Positions 34,310-43,158 are shown, counted from the stretch's first letter. The stretch: 64,000 nucleotides of DNA from Gammaproteobacteria bacterium (GCA_024235015.1 JACKNG010000002.1:558001-622000), one strand, 5' to 3'. The notes: generated from the sequence alone by a model not told the origin. Translations and numbers: made by a program.

Positions 34310-35917
34310 TCACGCTTCCAGTAGCACCCCCGGGTTCAAGATCCCGTTCGGATCGAGGGTGCGCTTGGCCGCCCGCAACACCTCGCCGAACAGCGGTGGG
34401 CGCTGCCGCGCCCAGCCCGCGGCATGCATGCGGCCGACGGCGTGGTGGTGGGTGACGGTGCCGCCCGCCTCGACCACTGCCGCCGTGGCCTCGGCCTTGA
34501 TCGCGGCCCACGCTTCCTGCTCACCGCCGCGCGGCACGACGCCGCTGAAGGAGTAGTACGGCGCCGGGCCGTCGGGGTAGACGTGGGTGAAGCGGCAGGC
34601 GAGGGTCGCGCTCGCGCCCATCGTCTCGCGCAGCACGCGGCCGACGCGTTCGCGCACGGCGGCGTCGAAGGCGGGCCAGCGATCCCAGGTGCAGGCAGTC
34701 TCGAAGGTGTCGGCGAGCAGGCCGAGACCGATGGTCAACCCGGCGTTGACGCCGATGAAGGCGTTACGCCAGGCGCCCACCGCGCCGCCGCGCCCGGTGG
34801 CCTCGCCGTGGCCGTCGTCGACGGCGATGTCGTTCTCGCCGACCTGCCCGCCGCAGGCCCGCGCGATGGCGAGCGCCGCCTGCAGGTTGGGCCCCTGGGG
34901 AATGTCCGCCGACTCGAAACCGATGATGACCAGCGAACGCCGGCCGTCGAGCCCGGCGTTCATGCCGGCTTCGACCGGGTCGAGGATGCGCAGGTTGGCC
35001 GGCCACAGCTTGGCCTGGACGACGTGGCGCACGGCCTCGGTGCCGCTCGCCCAGTCGTCGAAGGTCACACCCGCGGTCGCGCGGAAACGCGGCCGCTTCT
35101 GCAGCCGCAGCCAGCACTCGCTGATGATGCCGAGAATGCCCTCGGAGCCGATCACCAGGCGATCGGGGCTCGGGCCCGCGCCGCTGCCCGGCAGGCGCCG
35201 GCTCTCGAACCAGCCAGCCGGGGTGAGCATGCGCGTCGACTCGACGAAGTCGTCGATGTGGGTGTGGTTGGTGGCGTAGTGGCCGCCCGAGCGTGTCGCC
35301 ACCCAGCCGCCGACGGTCGACCACGGGAAACTCTGCGGGAAATGACGCAGGGTGAGATCGTGCGGCTTCAGCGCCGCCTCGAGATCCGGTCCGAGGAGAC
35401 CAGCCTGGAAACGACCGGCGCGCGAGACGGGGTCGATCTCGAGCACGCCGTTGAGATGGTCGAGGTCGATGGTCACCGCGCGCTCGCAGGTAGCCGGCAC
35501 GTTCACGCCCCACACCACGGTGGTGCCGCCGCCGTAGGGGATGGCGATGCAGCCGGCGGCATCGCACCAGGCGAGGGTAGCCTCGAGTTCGTCCTCGTTG
35601 CGCGGATGGGCGACGGCGTCCGGCGGATGTTGGAACTCCCCGCGCAGCGCGGCGAGCAGTTCCAGCGGATGGCCGCCGTGGGTATGGGTGACGCGCTCGA
35701 CATGGTCCTGGCTGACCCAGTCACGCAGCTTGTCCGGCACCGCTATCCGCGGTGCACGCAGTTCGATGTCCTCGATGCGCGGCGCCGGCGGCGGCTCGAC
35801 GACCGCGCCGAGACGTCCGCTCAGGGCCTTCGCGGCGGCACGGCGGGCCTCGTCGGTCGGTTCGTCGGACACGTAACCCCAGGTCCAGAGGCTGCGGCGC
35901 TCGTTGCGTACGGGCAT
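34310..35917 (-). CDS. FAD-binding oxidoreductase, alkyldihydroxyacetonephosphate synthase-like
   Basis: 535-residue VAO-type flavoprotein. It has AIPYGGGTTVVWGVNVP (FAD pyrophosphate loop), LRHFPQSFPWSTVGGWVATRSGGHYATNHTHIDD, RLVIGSEGILGIISECWLR and, near the end, HHHAVGRMHAAGW, the His-rich active-site stretch of ADPS homologues. In eukaryotes ADPS swaps an acyl for an alkyl ether on DHAP; bacterial homologues are mostly undefined oxidases or dehydrogenases. Start ATG 35917. It is convergent with the acyl-CoA synthetase, 58 bases apart. Confidence 0.85.
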   Translation of the reverse strand: MPVRNERRSLWTWGYVSDEPTDEARRAAAKALSGRLGAVVEPPPAPRIEDIELRAPRIAVPDKLRDWVSQDHVERVTHTHGGHPLELLAALRGEFQHPPDAVAHPRNEDELEATLAWCDAAGCIAIPYGGGTTVVWGVNVPATCERAVTIDLDHLNGVLEIDPVSRAGRFQAGLLGPDLEAALKPHDLTLRHFPQSFPWSTVGGWVATRSGGHYATNHTHIDDFVESTRMLTPAGWFESRRLPGSGAGPSPDRLVIGSEGILGIISECWLRLQKRPRFRATAGVTFDDWASGTEAVRHVVQAKLWPANLRILDPVEAGMNAGLDGRRSLVIIGFESADIPQGPNLQAALAIARACGGQVGENDIAVDDGHGEATGRGGAVGAWRNAFIGVNAGLTIGLGLLADTFETACTWDRWPAFDAAVRERVGRVLRETMGASATLACRFTHVYPDGPAPYYSFSGVVPRGGEQEAWAAIKAEATAAVVEAGGTVTHHHAVGRMHAAGWARQRPPLFGEVLRAAKRTLDPNGILNPGVLLEA

Positions 35918-35949
35918 GTGCTCGTCCTCCCTGTGGGAACCGGATGGTG

Positions 35950-36097
35950 CGGATGGTGACAGTTTACTTTTCTCTGACGGCAGAGCCGCGGTTCAGCGTC
36001 AGAGAAAAGTAAACTGTCACCATCCGTGTGCATCGCCTCCGCCGGATGCCGGCGCGGCTTCCGGCAGGAATCGGGAAACCGTGGTCTGTCCCCGATT
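35950..36097. repeat. REP-like element: 30-bp perfect inverted repeat plus GTCTGTCCCC unit
   Basis: Arms 35950-35979 and 35997-36026 are perfectly complementary over 30 bp with a 17-base loop. The arm core is GACAGTTTACTTTTC. About 45 bases on lies GGAAACCGTGGTCTGTCCCC (36074-36093), another dispersed intergenic motif type. Together they fill the gap between two convergent-side gene ends and can form a long hairpin. The core resembles that of the element at 38924. Confidence 0.8.
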
Positions 36098-37133
36098 ATC
36101 CCTGCTTGAGCCGCGGCATCACTTCGCGCGCGAACAACTCGACGCTGCGCCGCGTACCCGCCGCCGGCGCGCCCGGCAGCACGCCCATCAGCACCAAGTG
36201 GGTGCAAGGCGAACGTTCGAGCAGCGCGCGCAGGCCGTCGTAGACGAAGTCGGGCGTGCCGATGAACGCAGGCTCACCGAAGAAGTCGCCGGCTTGATTT
36301 CGGATCATCTCTTCCGGGGTGGGGATGCCGCGCGTGGCCTGGTCGTCGTTGTTGTCGTCACCGGCTTCGGCCGCCCAGTCGCGGTAGAGGCTCAGCATGT
36401 GATGGACCGGGCGCGCCGCTTCCGCCCAGGCTTGTGCACGGGTCTCGGCGCAGTAGACCAGCACCATCTGGCTGACCTGGTAATCGTCCGGCGCGCGGCC
36501 GTGACGCGCGAGCGCCTCGCGGTAGCGCAGGCGATGCTCTGCTGACACCCCGGCCAGATGGCAGCCGAGGCGCGCAGCGCGGTCGAGCGCCTTGTCGCCG
36601 CGCGCGCCGACCCATAGCGGCAAGGGTTGCTGCACCGGCGGCGGCATGATGCGAGTCCCCTGAAGCTGGTGGAAGCGACCGTCGAGATCGACCGTCTCGC
36701 CGTCGAGCAGGCGCCTGAGCAGCGGCAGCTGCTCGGCAAAGCGCGCGCCGCGTTCACGCAGACTGCGACCGAGCCCCGCGAATTCGCCGACGCGGTAACC
36801 CAGGCCGAGACCGAGATCGAGGCGGCCGTCGGCGATGACGTCGACGGTCGCGGCGTCCTCCGCCACGCGCACGGTGTCGTGCAGCGGCAGCAACAGGACG
36901 AAGGTGCCGATGCGGATGCGCGTCGTCGCGCGCGCGATGGCGCCGGCGATAGGCAACAGTGACGGCGAGTAGCCGTCGTCGACGAAATGGTGTTCGGTCA
37001 GCCAGACGTGGTCGAAACCAAGCGCCTCGGATTCGATCGCCAGGTCGAGGTCGCGACGGTAGACCTCGGCCCACGGGCGGCGCTCGAAAGCCGGGTTGCG
37101 AAAGGGAAAGAGAAAGCCGCAGTCGACGCTCAT
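36096..37133 (-). CDS. LLM-class flavin-dependent oxidoreductase
   Basis: 345-residue luciferase-family TIM barrel: ALGFDHVWLTEHHFVDDGYSPSLL near residues 38-61, TRIRIGTFVLLLPLHDTVRVAEDAATVDVIADGRLDLGLGLGYRVGEF, and DDYQVSQMVLVYCAETRAQA in the C-terminal half. ATG 37133 has GGGGAGG upstream. It probably uses reduced flavin or F420 on an unknown substrate. The TAA stop overlaps the GTCTGTCCCC repeat unit. Confidence 0.87.
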   Translation of the reverse strand: MSVDCGFLFPFRNPAFERRPWAEVYRRDLDLAIESEALGFDHVWLTEHHFVDDGYSPSLLPIAGAIARATTRIRIGTFVLLLPLHDTVRVAEDAATVDVIADGRLDLGLGLGYRVGEFAGLGRSLRERGARFAEQLPLLRRLLDGETVDLDGRFHQLQGTRIMPPPVQQPLPLWVGARGDKALDRAARLGCHLAGVSAEHRLRYREALARHGRAPDDYQVSQMVLVYCAETRAQAWAEAARPVHHMLSLYRDWAAEAGDDNNDDQATRGIPTPEEMIRNQAGDFFGEPAFIGTPDFVYDGLRALLERSPCTHLVLMGVLPGAPAAGTRRSVELFAREVMPRLKQG

Positions 37134-37249
37134 GATGCCTCCCCGCGCATGACGGACCGGGTAGCCATGGTAACGCGCGGATTCGCTCGCGGGCCACGGT
37201 CAGCGCGGGGACGTAGGCGGCGCCGACACGGGTTGCGGGGACAGGGATG

Positions 37250-37279
37250 GCAATCCCCTGCCCGCCGGCAGGGGATTGC
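37250..37279. repeat. 13-bp perfect hairpin, REP-like
   Basis: GCAATCCCCTGCC (37250-37262), four-base loop, and its exact complement (37267-37279). It lies between the LLM gene start and the stop of the flavin-binding protein gene, downstream of the latter, so it may end or stabilise that transcript. A GGGGACAG word stands just before it, as in the other hairpins here. Confidence 0.6.
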
Positions 37280-37309
37280 ATATACCGTTCCCCTCCCAAC
37301 CGGCCCCGT

Positions 37310-37801
37310 CTAGCCCGGCGCGCTCATGCGCCCGCGGAAGTCCCAGCTGGTGATGCGGTGCGGGGTCAACGCCACGACCACCTCGGTCGCCGTGCGCGAC
37401 AGCAACCATTCGCGCAGTGCCCGGTCACGACCTTCGAGGTAGTGCTCGGCGAGCGCGGCGAGCAGCGGCGCCGGATCGTCGTCGAGCAGTCGCGCCTCGG
37501 CCTGCCCGCGAATGCCGTAATAGGGCGGTTCGTTGACGGCCAGTTCGAAGCCGACCCGCCCGTCGCGCGCGACATCCCGGGCCAGCACCGCGCCGCGCTG
37601 GGTGCAGCACAGGAAGCGCCCGGCCTCGAGGCGGAACCACAGTGACGTGACGTTGGGGAAGCCGTGCGCGCCGAGGCTGGACACGCGCAGGGGCAGCTGG
37701 CTGTCGCGGGCAAAAGCGTGAACGACACCCGCGTTCCAGCGGCTCTTCGGGCTCAGGACCGCGGCGATGGCGGCAATGGAGGTCGGCGACGGTGCGGACA
37801 T
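37310..37801 (-). CDS. Pyridoxamine 5'-phosphate oxidase-family protein
   Basis: 163-residue split-barrel protein: FPNVTSLWFRLEAGRFLCCTQRGAVLARDVARDGRVGFELAVNEPPYYGIRGQAEARL is a flavin- or F420-binding pattern of PPOX-type proteins. Not a true pyridoxine oxidase by length. Start ATG 37801. It is upstream of the LLM gene on the same strand with about 175 bases and a hairpin between, so probably a separate transcript. Confidence 0.8.
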   Translation of the reverse strand: MSAPSPTSIAAIAAVLSPKSRWNAGVVHAFARDSQLPLRVSSLGAHGFPNVTSLWFRLEAGRFLCCTQRGAVLARDVARDGRVGFELAVNEPPYYGIRGQAEARLLDDDPAPLLAALAEHYLEGRDRALREWLLSRTATEVVVALTPHRITSWDFRGRMSAPG

Positions 37802-37936
37802 GCTGGAGCGGCCTCGTACGATTGCTGGACGTGCGCCAGCTTATACGCCACGGTGGGTCGCGTGGTGTGGTGCAGGGACACGGGCTGCTACGATGCCCGC
37901 CCCCGGCCAGCGCGGCCGCACGAGACCAGGCCCGCC

Positions 37937-38860
37937 GTGGAACTCATCTGGATTCCCATCACCGTCTTCGCCGCCCTGATGCAGGCGGTGCGCACCGCGG
38001 CGCAGAAAACCCTCAACCAGCGCATGTCGACGCTCGGCACGACCTACGTGCGATCGCTCGCCGGCCTGCCCTTCCTGCTCACCTTCCTGCTCACGGTGCT
38101 GCACGTCCAGGGCGGCGGCGTGCCGGACTGGCAACCGCTCTACTTCTTCTACACCTTCGGCGGCGCACTGGCCCAGGTGGTGGCCACTGCGCTGCTCATC
38201 CGCCTGTTCACCCTGAAGACCTTTGCCGTCAGCAGCATGCTGATCAAGAGCGACGTCCTCATGACCGCCGTGATCGGCTCGCTGTGGTTCTCCGAATCGC
38301 TGTCGCCGCTCGGCTGGGCCGCACTGGTCGCCGTGCTCGCCGGGGTCATCGTGATGTCGATCGGTCGCGTCGGCACGCGGCGCGTGCTCGCCGAGGGCGA
38401 AGCGCTGGCCGGCAGCGACGGCGGCCGCGCGCTGCGCATCGGGCTCACCTGTGCGCTGGTCTTCACCTTCTCCTATCTCTTCATCCGCGAAGCCGCGCTG
38501 ATGCTCGAACCGCGCGGCGCATTCTGGCGCGCCGGCTGGACGGTCGTCACCGTGACCTCGATGCAGGTGCTGGGTCTCGGCAGCTGGCTGGCCCTGCGCG
38601 AGCCGGCAGTGTTCGGCCAGCTGTGGCCGAACCGCCGCCTGGTCGGCTTCGTCGGCCTGACCAGCGCGCTCGGCTCGGTTGGCTGGTTCAGCGCCTTCGC
38701 GCTGGAGAACGCCTCCTACGTGCGCGCGGTGGCGCAAATCGAGGCGGTGTTCACCCTCGTCATCTCGTGGTTCTACTTCAAGGAACGCATCAACGGCATC
38801 GAGTTCGCCGGCATCGTCATCGTGGTGGGTGGGGTGCTGATGTTCCGGCTGGTCGGCTGA
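37937..38860 (+). CDS. DMT-superfamily (EamA-like) transporter
   Basis: 307 residues with about ten hydrophobic segments in two homologous halves, the EamA/RhaT architecture. The start IWIPITVFAALMQAVRTAAQKTLNQ, the half-end LAGVIVMSIGR and the final IEFAGIVIVVGGVLMFRLVG fit. The GTG at 37937 gives the natural N-terminus; the longer frame upstream lacks membrane character. Likely exports or imports a small metabolite; no specific substrate. Confidence 0.82.
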   Translation: MELIWIPITVFAALMQAVRTAAQKTLNQRMSTLGTTYVRSLAGLPFLLTFLLTVLHVQGGGVPDWQPLYFFYTFGGALAQVVATALLIRLFTLKTFAVSSMLIKSDVLMTAVIGSLWFSESLSPLGWAALVAVLAGVIVMSIGRVGTRRVLAEGEALAGSDGGRALRIGLTCALVFTFSYLFIREAALMLEPRGAFWRAGWTVVTVTSMQVLGLGSWLALREPAVFGQLWPNRRLVGFVGLTSALGSVGWFSAFALENASYVRAVAQIEAVFTLVISWFYFKERINGIEFAGIVIVVGGVLMFRLVG

Positions 38861-38923
38861 CGCGGCAGGCTGGCGTAAAACCACGGCGGAGGCCATCTGC
38901 GGCGCTGCGCGCTCGCTGCCAAC

Positions 38924-38989
38924 GGGGACAGTATGCTTTTACGCACGCCGCCCGCCGGGGTCGGCGCCGGGCAAAAGTATACTGTCCCC
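38924..38989. repeat. REP-like inverted repeat (GGGGACAGTAT type)
   Basis: GGGGACAGTATGCTTTT (38924-38940) faces AAAAGTATACTGTCCCC (38973-38989), complementary with one mismatch, around a GC-rich centre that can pair further. It lies between the DMT transporter and nitroreductase gene ends (convergent). This dispersed motif type is common in intergenic DNA of proteobacteria and is often linked to REP elements. Confidence 0.75.
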
Positions 38990-39009
38990 ATTGGTGGTCG
39001 CCGGTTTAC

Positions 39010-39669
39010 TCACCCCGGCGGCCGCTGTCCCCACTGGTTCCAGTGCACGAGCTCCTGTGCCGGCAGCCGCCTGGCCGGCTTGAAGTCCTCGCCGGTGTAG
39101 TGGGCGACGGGGAACAGCACGGTCTGGGTGACGCTGTCGGGAATGCCGAGCAGCGACGCCACCTCGCGCTCGAACTGCAGGTGCAGGGTGGTCCAGGCGG
39201 TACCGAGGCCACGCGAACGCAGCGCCAGCATGAACGACCACGCGGCCGGCAGGATGGAGCCGTAGAGCCCGGCCTGGGCCATCACGCCCTCGTTCTCGAC
39301 CCGGCCCTCGATGCAGCCCAGCACCAGGACCGGCGCCTCGTGCATGTGCTCGGCGAGATAGACCGCCGAGTCGACCACGCGCGGCATCTGCGCCGCGCGC
39401 GGATCGTCCTCGGCATAGTCGCGCCGTCGGCCCGGGTCGGTGGCGTAGGCCTGGAACGCGGTGCGGTAATGGGCGGCGATGGCGCGGCGCTTGTCGGTCT
39501 CGGTGACGACGAAGAAGGACCAGCCCTGGGCATTCGACCCGGTCGGCGCCTGCAGGGCCAGATCGATGCATTGCATGACGACTTCCGGGGCGACCGGCCG
39601 CGAGAAATCGAGACGCTTGCGCACCGAGCGCGTGGTCGTGAGCAGGTGGTCGACGGTGGCGAGATCCAT
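39010..39669 (-). CDS. Nitroreductase family protein
   Basis: 219-residue FMN-dependent nitroreductase-type enzyme: RSVRKRLDFSRPVAPEVVMQCIDLALQAPTGSNAQGWSFFVVTE is the classical N-terminus with FMN phosphate-binding Arg residues, and LRSRGLGTAWTTLHL...ASLLGIPDSVTQTVLFPVAHY the C-terminal part. It reduces nitro groups, quinones or enones with NAD(P)H. ATG 39669 with GAGGAG upstream; upstream in-frame codons are rejected. Apparently monocistronic. Confidence 0.88.
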   Translation of the reverse strand: MDLATVDHLLTTTRSVRKRLDFSRPVAPEVVMQCIDLALQAPTGSNAQGWSFFVVTETDKRRAIAAHYRTAFQAYATDPGRRRDYAEDDPRAAQMPRVVDSAVYLAEHMHEAPVLVLGCIEGRVENEGVMAQAGLYGSILPAAWSFMLALRSRGLGTAWTTLHLQFEREVASLLGIPDSVTQTVLFPVAHYTGEDFKPARRLPAQELVHWNQWGQRPPG

Positions 39670-39783
39670 GGCAAGCTCCTCTACAAGTGAACATGGCGAG
39701 CCGGCACGCAGCCGGGCCGCCATGGTAGTGCCTCGCGTCCGCGGTCGTCACGGACGAACCGCGTGCCACCAAGGTCGAAGCGC

Positions 39784-40335
39784 TCAATCGCCGCCGACAG
39801 CGGCGAAGCGACCGTCGAGCACCAGGCCGTCGTCGCGCGACCGCCGCGGCACGAGCGGCGGCGTGCCGTGGCGCCATGTCCCGCTCACCACCTGGCCGTC
39901 CGCGAGCACCCGCCGCCCCTGGCCATGCGGTTCGTCGTTCTGCCAGCGCCCCGTGTAGGTATCACCGCTGGCATAGGACAGGGTGCCACGGCCTTCGCGC
40001 CGCCCACCCGCCCACTCGCCGAAGTAGATGTCACCGTTGACGTAGTGGCAGGTGCCGAAACCGCTGCGCAGGCCATCGACGAACTGCCCGGCGTAGATCT
40101 CGCCGGCGCGCGTGACCAGCGTGCCCTCGCCGTGGGGCAGGCCGCGTTCGACGAAGCCGATGTACTCGGCGCCGTCCTCGAACTCGATGCGTGCGATGGG
40201 CGTCCCGTCGGGGCCGGCCAGGTAGGCGAGGATGACCACCGCCATCAGTACCACCACGACCGGGATCCAGTAACGGGCGATGAACTGCCACTCCGCCTGG
40301 TAGGGGTCGGCAGACGTATCGATGTGTTCGTTCAT
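39784..40335 (-). CDS. Membrane-anchored MORN-repeat protein
   Basis: 183 residues. One N-terminal membrane helix (YWIPVVVVLMAVVILAYLAG) precedes about five MORN repeats of the form Y-x-G-x-[FW]-x3-G-x-x-x-G-x-G (GAEYIGFVERGLPHGEGTL, GEIYAGQFVDGLRSGFGTC, GDIYFGEWAGGRREGRGTL, GDTYTGRWQNDEPHGQGRR). MORN repeats bind lipids or scaffold envelope proteins. ATG 40335 has GGGAG upstream. It starts 26 bases after the next gene's stop, so the two may form an operon. Confidence 0.85.
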   Translation of the reverse strand: MNEHIDTSADPYQAEWQFIARYWIPVVVVLMAVVILAYLAGPDGTPIARIEFEDGAEYIGFVERGLPHGEGTLVTRAGEIYAGQFVDGLRSGFGTCHYVNGDIYFGEWAGGRREGRGTLSYASGDTYTGRWQNDEPHGQGRRVLADGQVVSGTWRHGTPPLVPRRSRDDGLVLDGRFAAVGGD

Positions 40336-40361
40336 GGTTGTCGTCTCCCTGGAGCCGGGTG

Positions 40362-40787
40362 TCACTTGCGCGGCAGCGCGTGGCTGCGCGTGCCCGGCGG
40401 CAGCGCACGCCGCGGCGGTGCCGTACCGGCCCGCCGCTGGCGCGGCTCGCGCAGGAAGCCGAGGGTGATGACGCGATCGCCCGCTGCGGCCTCGACCAGG
40501 TAGCAGTCGAACAGGCCTTCACGGTGCGCGGCGCCGAAGAACGAACCGAAGTAGTTCTCCATGCGCCGAAAAGCCCCACGTCCGAAGTAACGGATGCGCC
40601 GGCCGTCACCGGCGCGCCGCGCGTTGCCGAAACGCAGCAGCAAATCGAGGAAGAACTCGCTGACGCCGAGCCGCCGCATGCGTGCGCGCGCATGGCGGGT
40701 GATCTCGATGGCAGCGGGATCGTGGGAGCGGGGGTCGGGTTTGCGGGTCGCGCGCGGCGCGAGGTCGTCGATGCATAGCGTGGTCAT
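40362..40787 (-). CDS. Hypothetical basic protein, DUF4258-like region
   Basis: 141 residues, strongly basic (about one Arg in six). IEITRHARARMRRLGVSEFFLDLLLRFGNARRAGDGRRIRYFGRGAF recalls DUF4258-type small proteins (His-Ala-x-x-R-M-x-x-R-x-[IV]), and the middle YFGSFFGAAHREGLFDCYLVEAAAGDRVITLGFL ends that domain. Function unknown; some relatives are toxin-like, but no antitoxin partner is seen. ATG 40787 with GGAG upstream. Confidence 0.6.
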   Translation of the reverse strand: MTTLCIDDLAPRATRKPDPRSHDPAAIEITRHARARMRRLGVSEFFLDLLLRFGNARRAGDGRRIRYFGRGAFRRMENYFGSFFGAAHREGLFDCYLVEAAAGDRVITLGFLREPRQRRAGTAPPRRALPPGTRSHALPRK

Positions 40788-40886
40788 GGCCGTCTCCGTG
40801 TCGCTGGGGTGATCCGGCGCGCCGAGGTGACGGCGTACCGTGGTCCCCCAGGCTAGGGCGGCACAACGGACAATGCGGACGCCGGC

Positions 40887-40929
40887 GGGACAGTCGTGCG
40901 ACGTGCAGGCCCGATTCGGGACAGTCGTG
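40887..40929. repeat. Direct repeat GGGACAGTCGTG
   Basis: Two identical 12-base copies (40887-40898 and 40918-40929) 31 bases apart in the gap between the DUF4258-like gene and the downstream end of the hydrolase gene. The GGGACAG word links it to the REP-like elements nearby; it could also be a regulator binding site. Confidence 0.45.
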
Positions 40930-40996
40930 GACCACAAGGGGACGGTCAGGGGCGGGAATGGGCAGCGTGGCCGCTACCCCCAGGTCCTGCCCGCCC

Positions 40997-41818
40997 TCAG
41001 CTCGCCGCGAGGAAGGCGCGCAGCTCGGCGTTGAAGCGTTGCGGGTTCTCCCAGAACATGAAGTGGCTGCCGCCCGCCTCGGCGCCGAGGATGCAGAGCC
41101 GTGCCCCCGGGATGCGGCGCGCGATCCAGGCCTGCGATGCGGGCGGAAAAATCGTGCCCAGCGCACCACCGAAGACCAGGGTCGGCAGGCCCAGCGGCGG
41201 GATGACGTGGGTGATGACGTCACGCCAGTCCTGGCTGGCATGGTCGATCAACAGGCGCGCCGCACAGTCCGCCGGGATCTTCGCGCTCTCGGTGGCGATC
41301 AGCGCGAAATCCGCATCGCTCACCGCGTCACTGAAGAATGCGCCGCGCAACCCGGCCAGGGCCGCCGCGCGGTCGGTGGCGATGGTCCTGGCGGTGGCAT
41401 AGAGCGTCTCCGGCGTGAACGCACAGCCGGCCTCGAGCAGGGCCTGGCCCTCGAGGCCGCAGCCGTTGGTCACCAGCGGCGCCTGGTCGATGAAGATCAG
41501 CCGCGACAGGCGTGCGGCCCCGAACTGTTCGAGGTAACTCCAGATCACCGCGGCCCCCATGGAGTGTCCGGCGAGGGCGACGTCGTCGAGATCGAGGCGG
41601 GCGAGGAACTCGTGCAGGTCGGCGGCCAGGCGCGCCACGCGGTAACCGTGCGGCGGCTTGGGCGACTCACCGTGGCCGCGCAGGTCGACGGCGATGACGC
41701 GGCACGTAGCGGCCAGGTCGTCGACCTGCCGGGCGAAGCAGCGCGTGGTTTGCGACCAGCCCGGCACCAGCACCAGGGGCCGGCCGCGGCCGCGTTCGAC
41801 GTAGTGCAACTCGAGCAT
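40997..41818 (-). CDS. Alpha/beta-fold hydrolase
   Basis: 273 residues with a complete catalytic set: oxyanion region LVLVPGWSQTTRCF, nucleophile elbow G-H-S86-M-G, and the C-terminal His in GGSHFMFWENP. VIAVDLRGHGES is the usual second strand. ATG 41818 is preceded by GGGGGGA. Esterase, lactonase or C-C hydrolase activity is possible; no substrate clue. Divergent from the serine hydrolase at 41947. Confidence 0.87.
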   Translation of the reverse strand: MLELHYVERGRGRPLVLVPGWSQTTRCFARQVDDLAATCRVIAVDLRGHGESPKPPHGYRVARLAADLHEFLARLDLDDVALAGHSMGAAVIWSYLEQFGAARLSRLIFIDQAPLVTNGCGLEGQALLEAGCAFTPETLYATARTIATDRAAALAGLRGAFFSDAVSDADFALIATESAKIPADCAARLLIDHASQDWRDVITHVIPPLGLPTLVFGGALGTIFPPASQAWIARRIPGARLCILGAEAGGSHFMFWENPQRFNAELRAFLAAS

Positions 41819-41946
41819 CGCTTCATCCCCCCTCGCCCCGCTCTGCCCGCGCCATCATAACCAGTCCGTGCGCGCCGCCGCCCGGCCCCGCCCGCCCTCG
41901 TATAATCGTCCGCCCGGCCCGTGCACGGCCCAACCGGAGTACCGCC

Positions 41947-43110
41947 TTGAACGCCAGACTCGACCAGCACCTGTCCCAGGCCGTGGCCAGCGGCGCCGCG
42001 CCCGGCATCGTCGCCCTCGCCGCCGACGCCGACGGCATCTTCTACAGCAGCGCCTGCGGCCAGCGCGGCCCGAGCGACGCCACCGCGATGAGCCTGGACA
42101 CGGTGTTCCGCATCGCCTCCATGACCAAGGCCATCACCTCCGCCGCGGCGATGCAGCTCGTCGAGCAGGGCCGCCTCGGCCTCGACCAGGCGATGAAGGA
42201 GATCGCGCCGCAGCTCGGCGAGGTCGAAGTGCTCGAAGGCTTCGCGGCCGACGGCACGCCGCGCACCCGCGCGCCGAAACGCGACATCACGCTGCGCCAC
42301 CTGCTCACCCACACCTCGGGTTTTTCCTATGACCTGTTCAACACCCAGGTCAACAGCTACATGGAATACCACCAGCTGCCGTCGATCGCGACCTGCAAGT
42401 TCGACTCGCTGAAAGCGCCGCTGGTGTTCGACCCGGGCGAGCGCTGGGAATACGGCATCGGCATCGACTGGGCCGGGCGCATCGTCGAGATGGTCAGTGG
42501 CATGAGCCTCGCCGACTACCTCGACAAGCACTTCTTCCAGCCGCTCGGCATGCCCGACACCGCCTTCGTCCTGCGCCCGGACATGGCCGAGCGCCTGGTC
42601 CAGGCCGCAACGCGTTCGCCGGACGGCGAACTCGGCGTGCTCGACTTCGAGTTCCCCAGCGACGGCGATTTCCACATGGGCGGCGGTGGCCTCTACTCGA
42701 CCGGCCCGGACTACCTGCGCTTCACCCGCATGATCCTGAACGGCGGCGCGCTCGACGGCGCGCGCATCCTGAAAGAAGAGACGGTGAAGCTGATGGGCCA
42801 GAACGCCATCGGCGACATCGTCGTGCCGCCCTTCGAGAGCGACAACCCGGCCATGGCGCTGTCGGCCGACCTCTTCCCCGGCCAGATCGCGCGCTGGGGC
42901 CTGTCCTTCGTGCTCAACACCGAGGCCATTCCCGGCTGCCGCGCGGCCTGGAGCCTGGCCTGGGCCGGCGTGCACAACACCTTCTTCTGGATCGACCCGA
43001 CCAGCCAGGTCACGGCGGTGCTGATGATGCAGCTGCTGCCGGCCAACGATCCGCAGGTTCTCAAGACCCTGGTCGGTTACGAGCAGGGCGTGTACGCGGC
43101 ACGGGGCTGA
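41947..43110 (+). CDS. Serine hydrolase, class C beta-lactamase family
   Basis: 387-residue EstB-type enzyme. S58-M-T-K61 (VFRIASMTKAITSAAAMQL) is the S-x-x-K active site, the second motif is WEYGIGIDWAG and the third region FHMGGGGLYSTGPDYLRF. No signal peptide, so probably a cytoplasmic esterase or carboxylesterase and not a beta-lactamase. The start is TTG 41947, fixed by GGAG seven bases upstream in the context GGAGTACCGCCTTG, nearly the same as before the dimethylformamidase-like gene. A small cupin gene follows. Confidence 0.85.
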   Translation: MNARLDQHLSQAVASGAAPGIVALAADADGIFYSSACGQRGPSDATAMSLDTVFRIASMTKAITSAAAMQLVEQGRLGLDQAMKEIAPQLGEVEVLEGFAADGTPRTRAPKRDITLRHLLTHTSGFSYDLFNTQVNSYMEYHQLPSIATCKFDSLKAPLVFDPGERWEYGIGIDWAGRIVEMVSGMSLADYLDKHFFQPLGMPDTAFVLRPDMAERLVQAATRSPDGELGVLDFEFPSDGDFHMGGGGLYSTGPDYLRFTRMILNGGALDGARILKEETVKLMGQNAIGDIVVPPFESDNPAMALSADLFPGQIARWGLSFVLNTEAIPGCRAAWSLAWAGVHNTFFWIDPTSQVTAVLMMQLLPANDPQVLKTLVGYEQGVYAARG

Positions 43111-43158
43111 ACACCACCGCGCCGTGCGTCGACGACATTTCAAAGGGGAGAACGAAGC

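Noticed and set aside
35950..36026. Insertion-sequence ends or a complete MITE
   Set aside because: The 30-bp inverted repeat has only a 17-base centre and no visible target-site duplication; a REP-like hairpin is the simpler reading.
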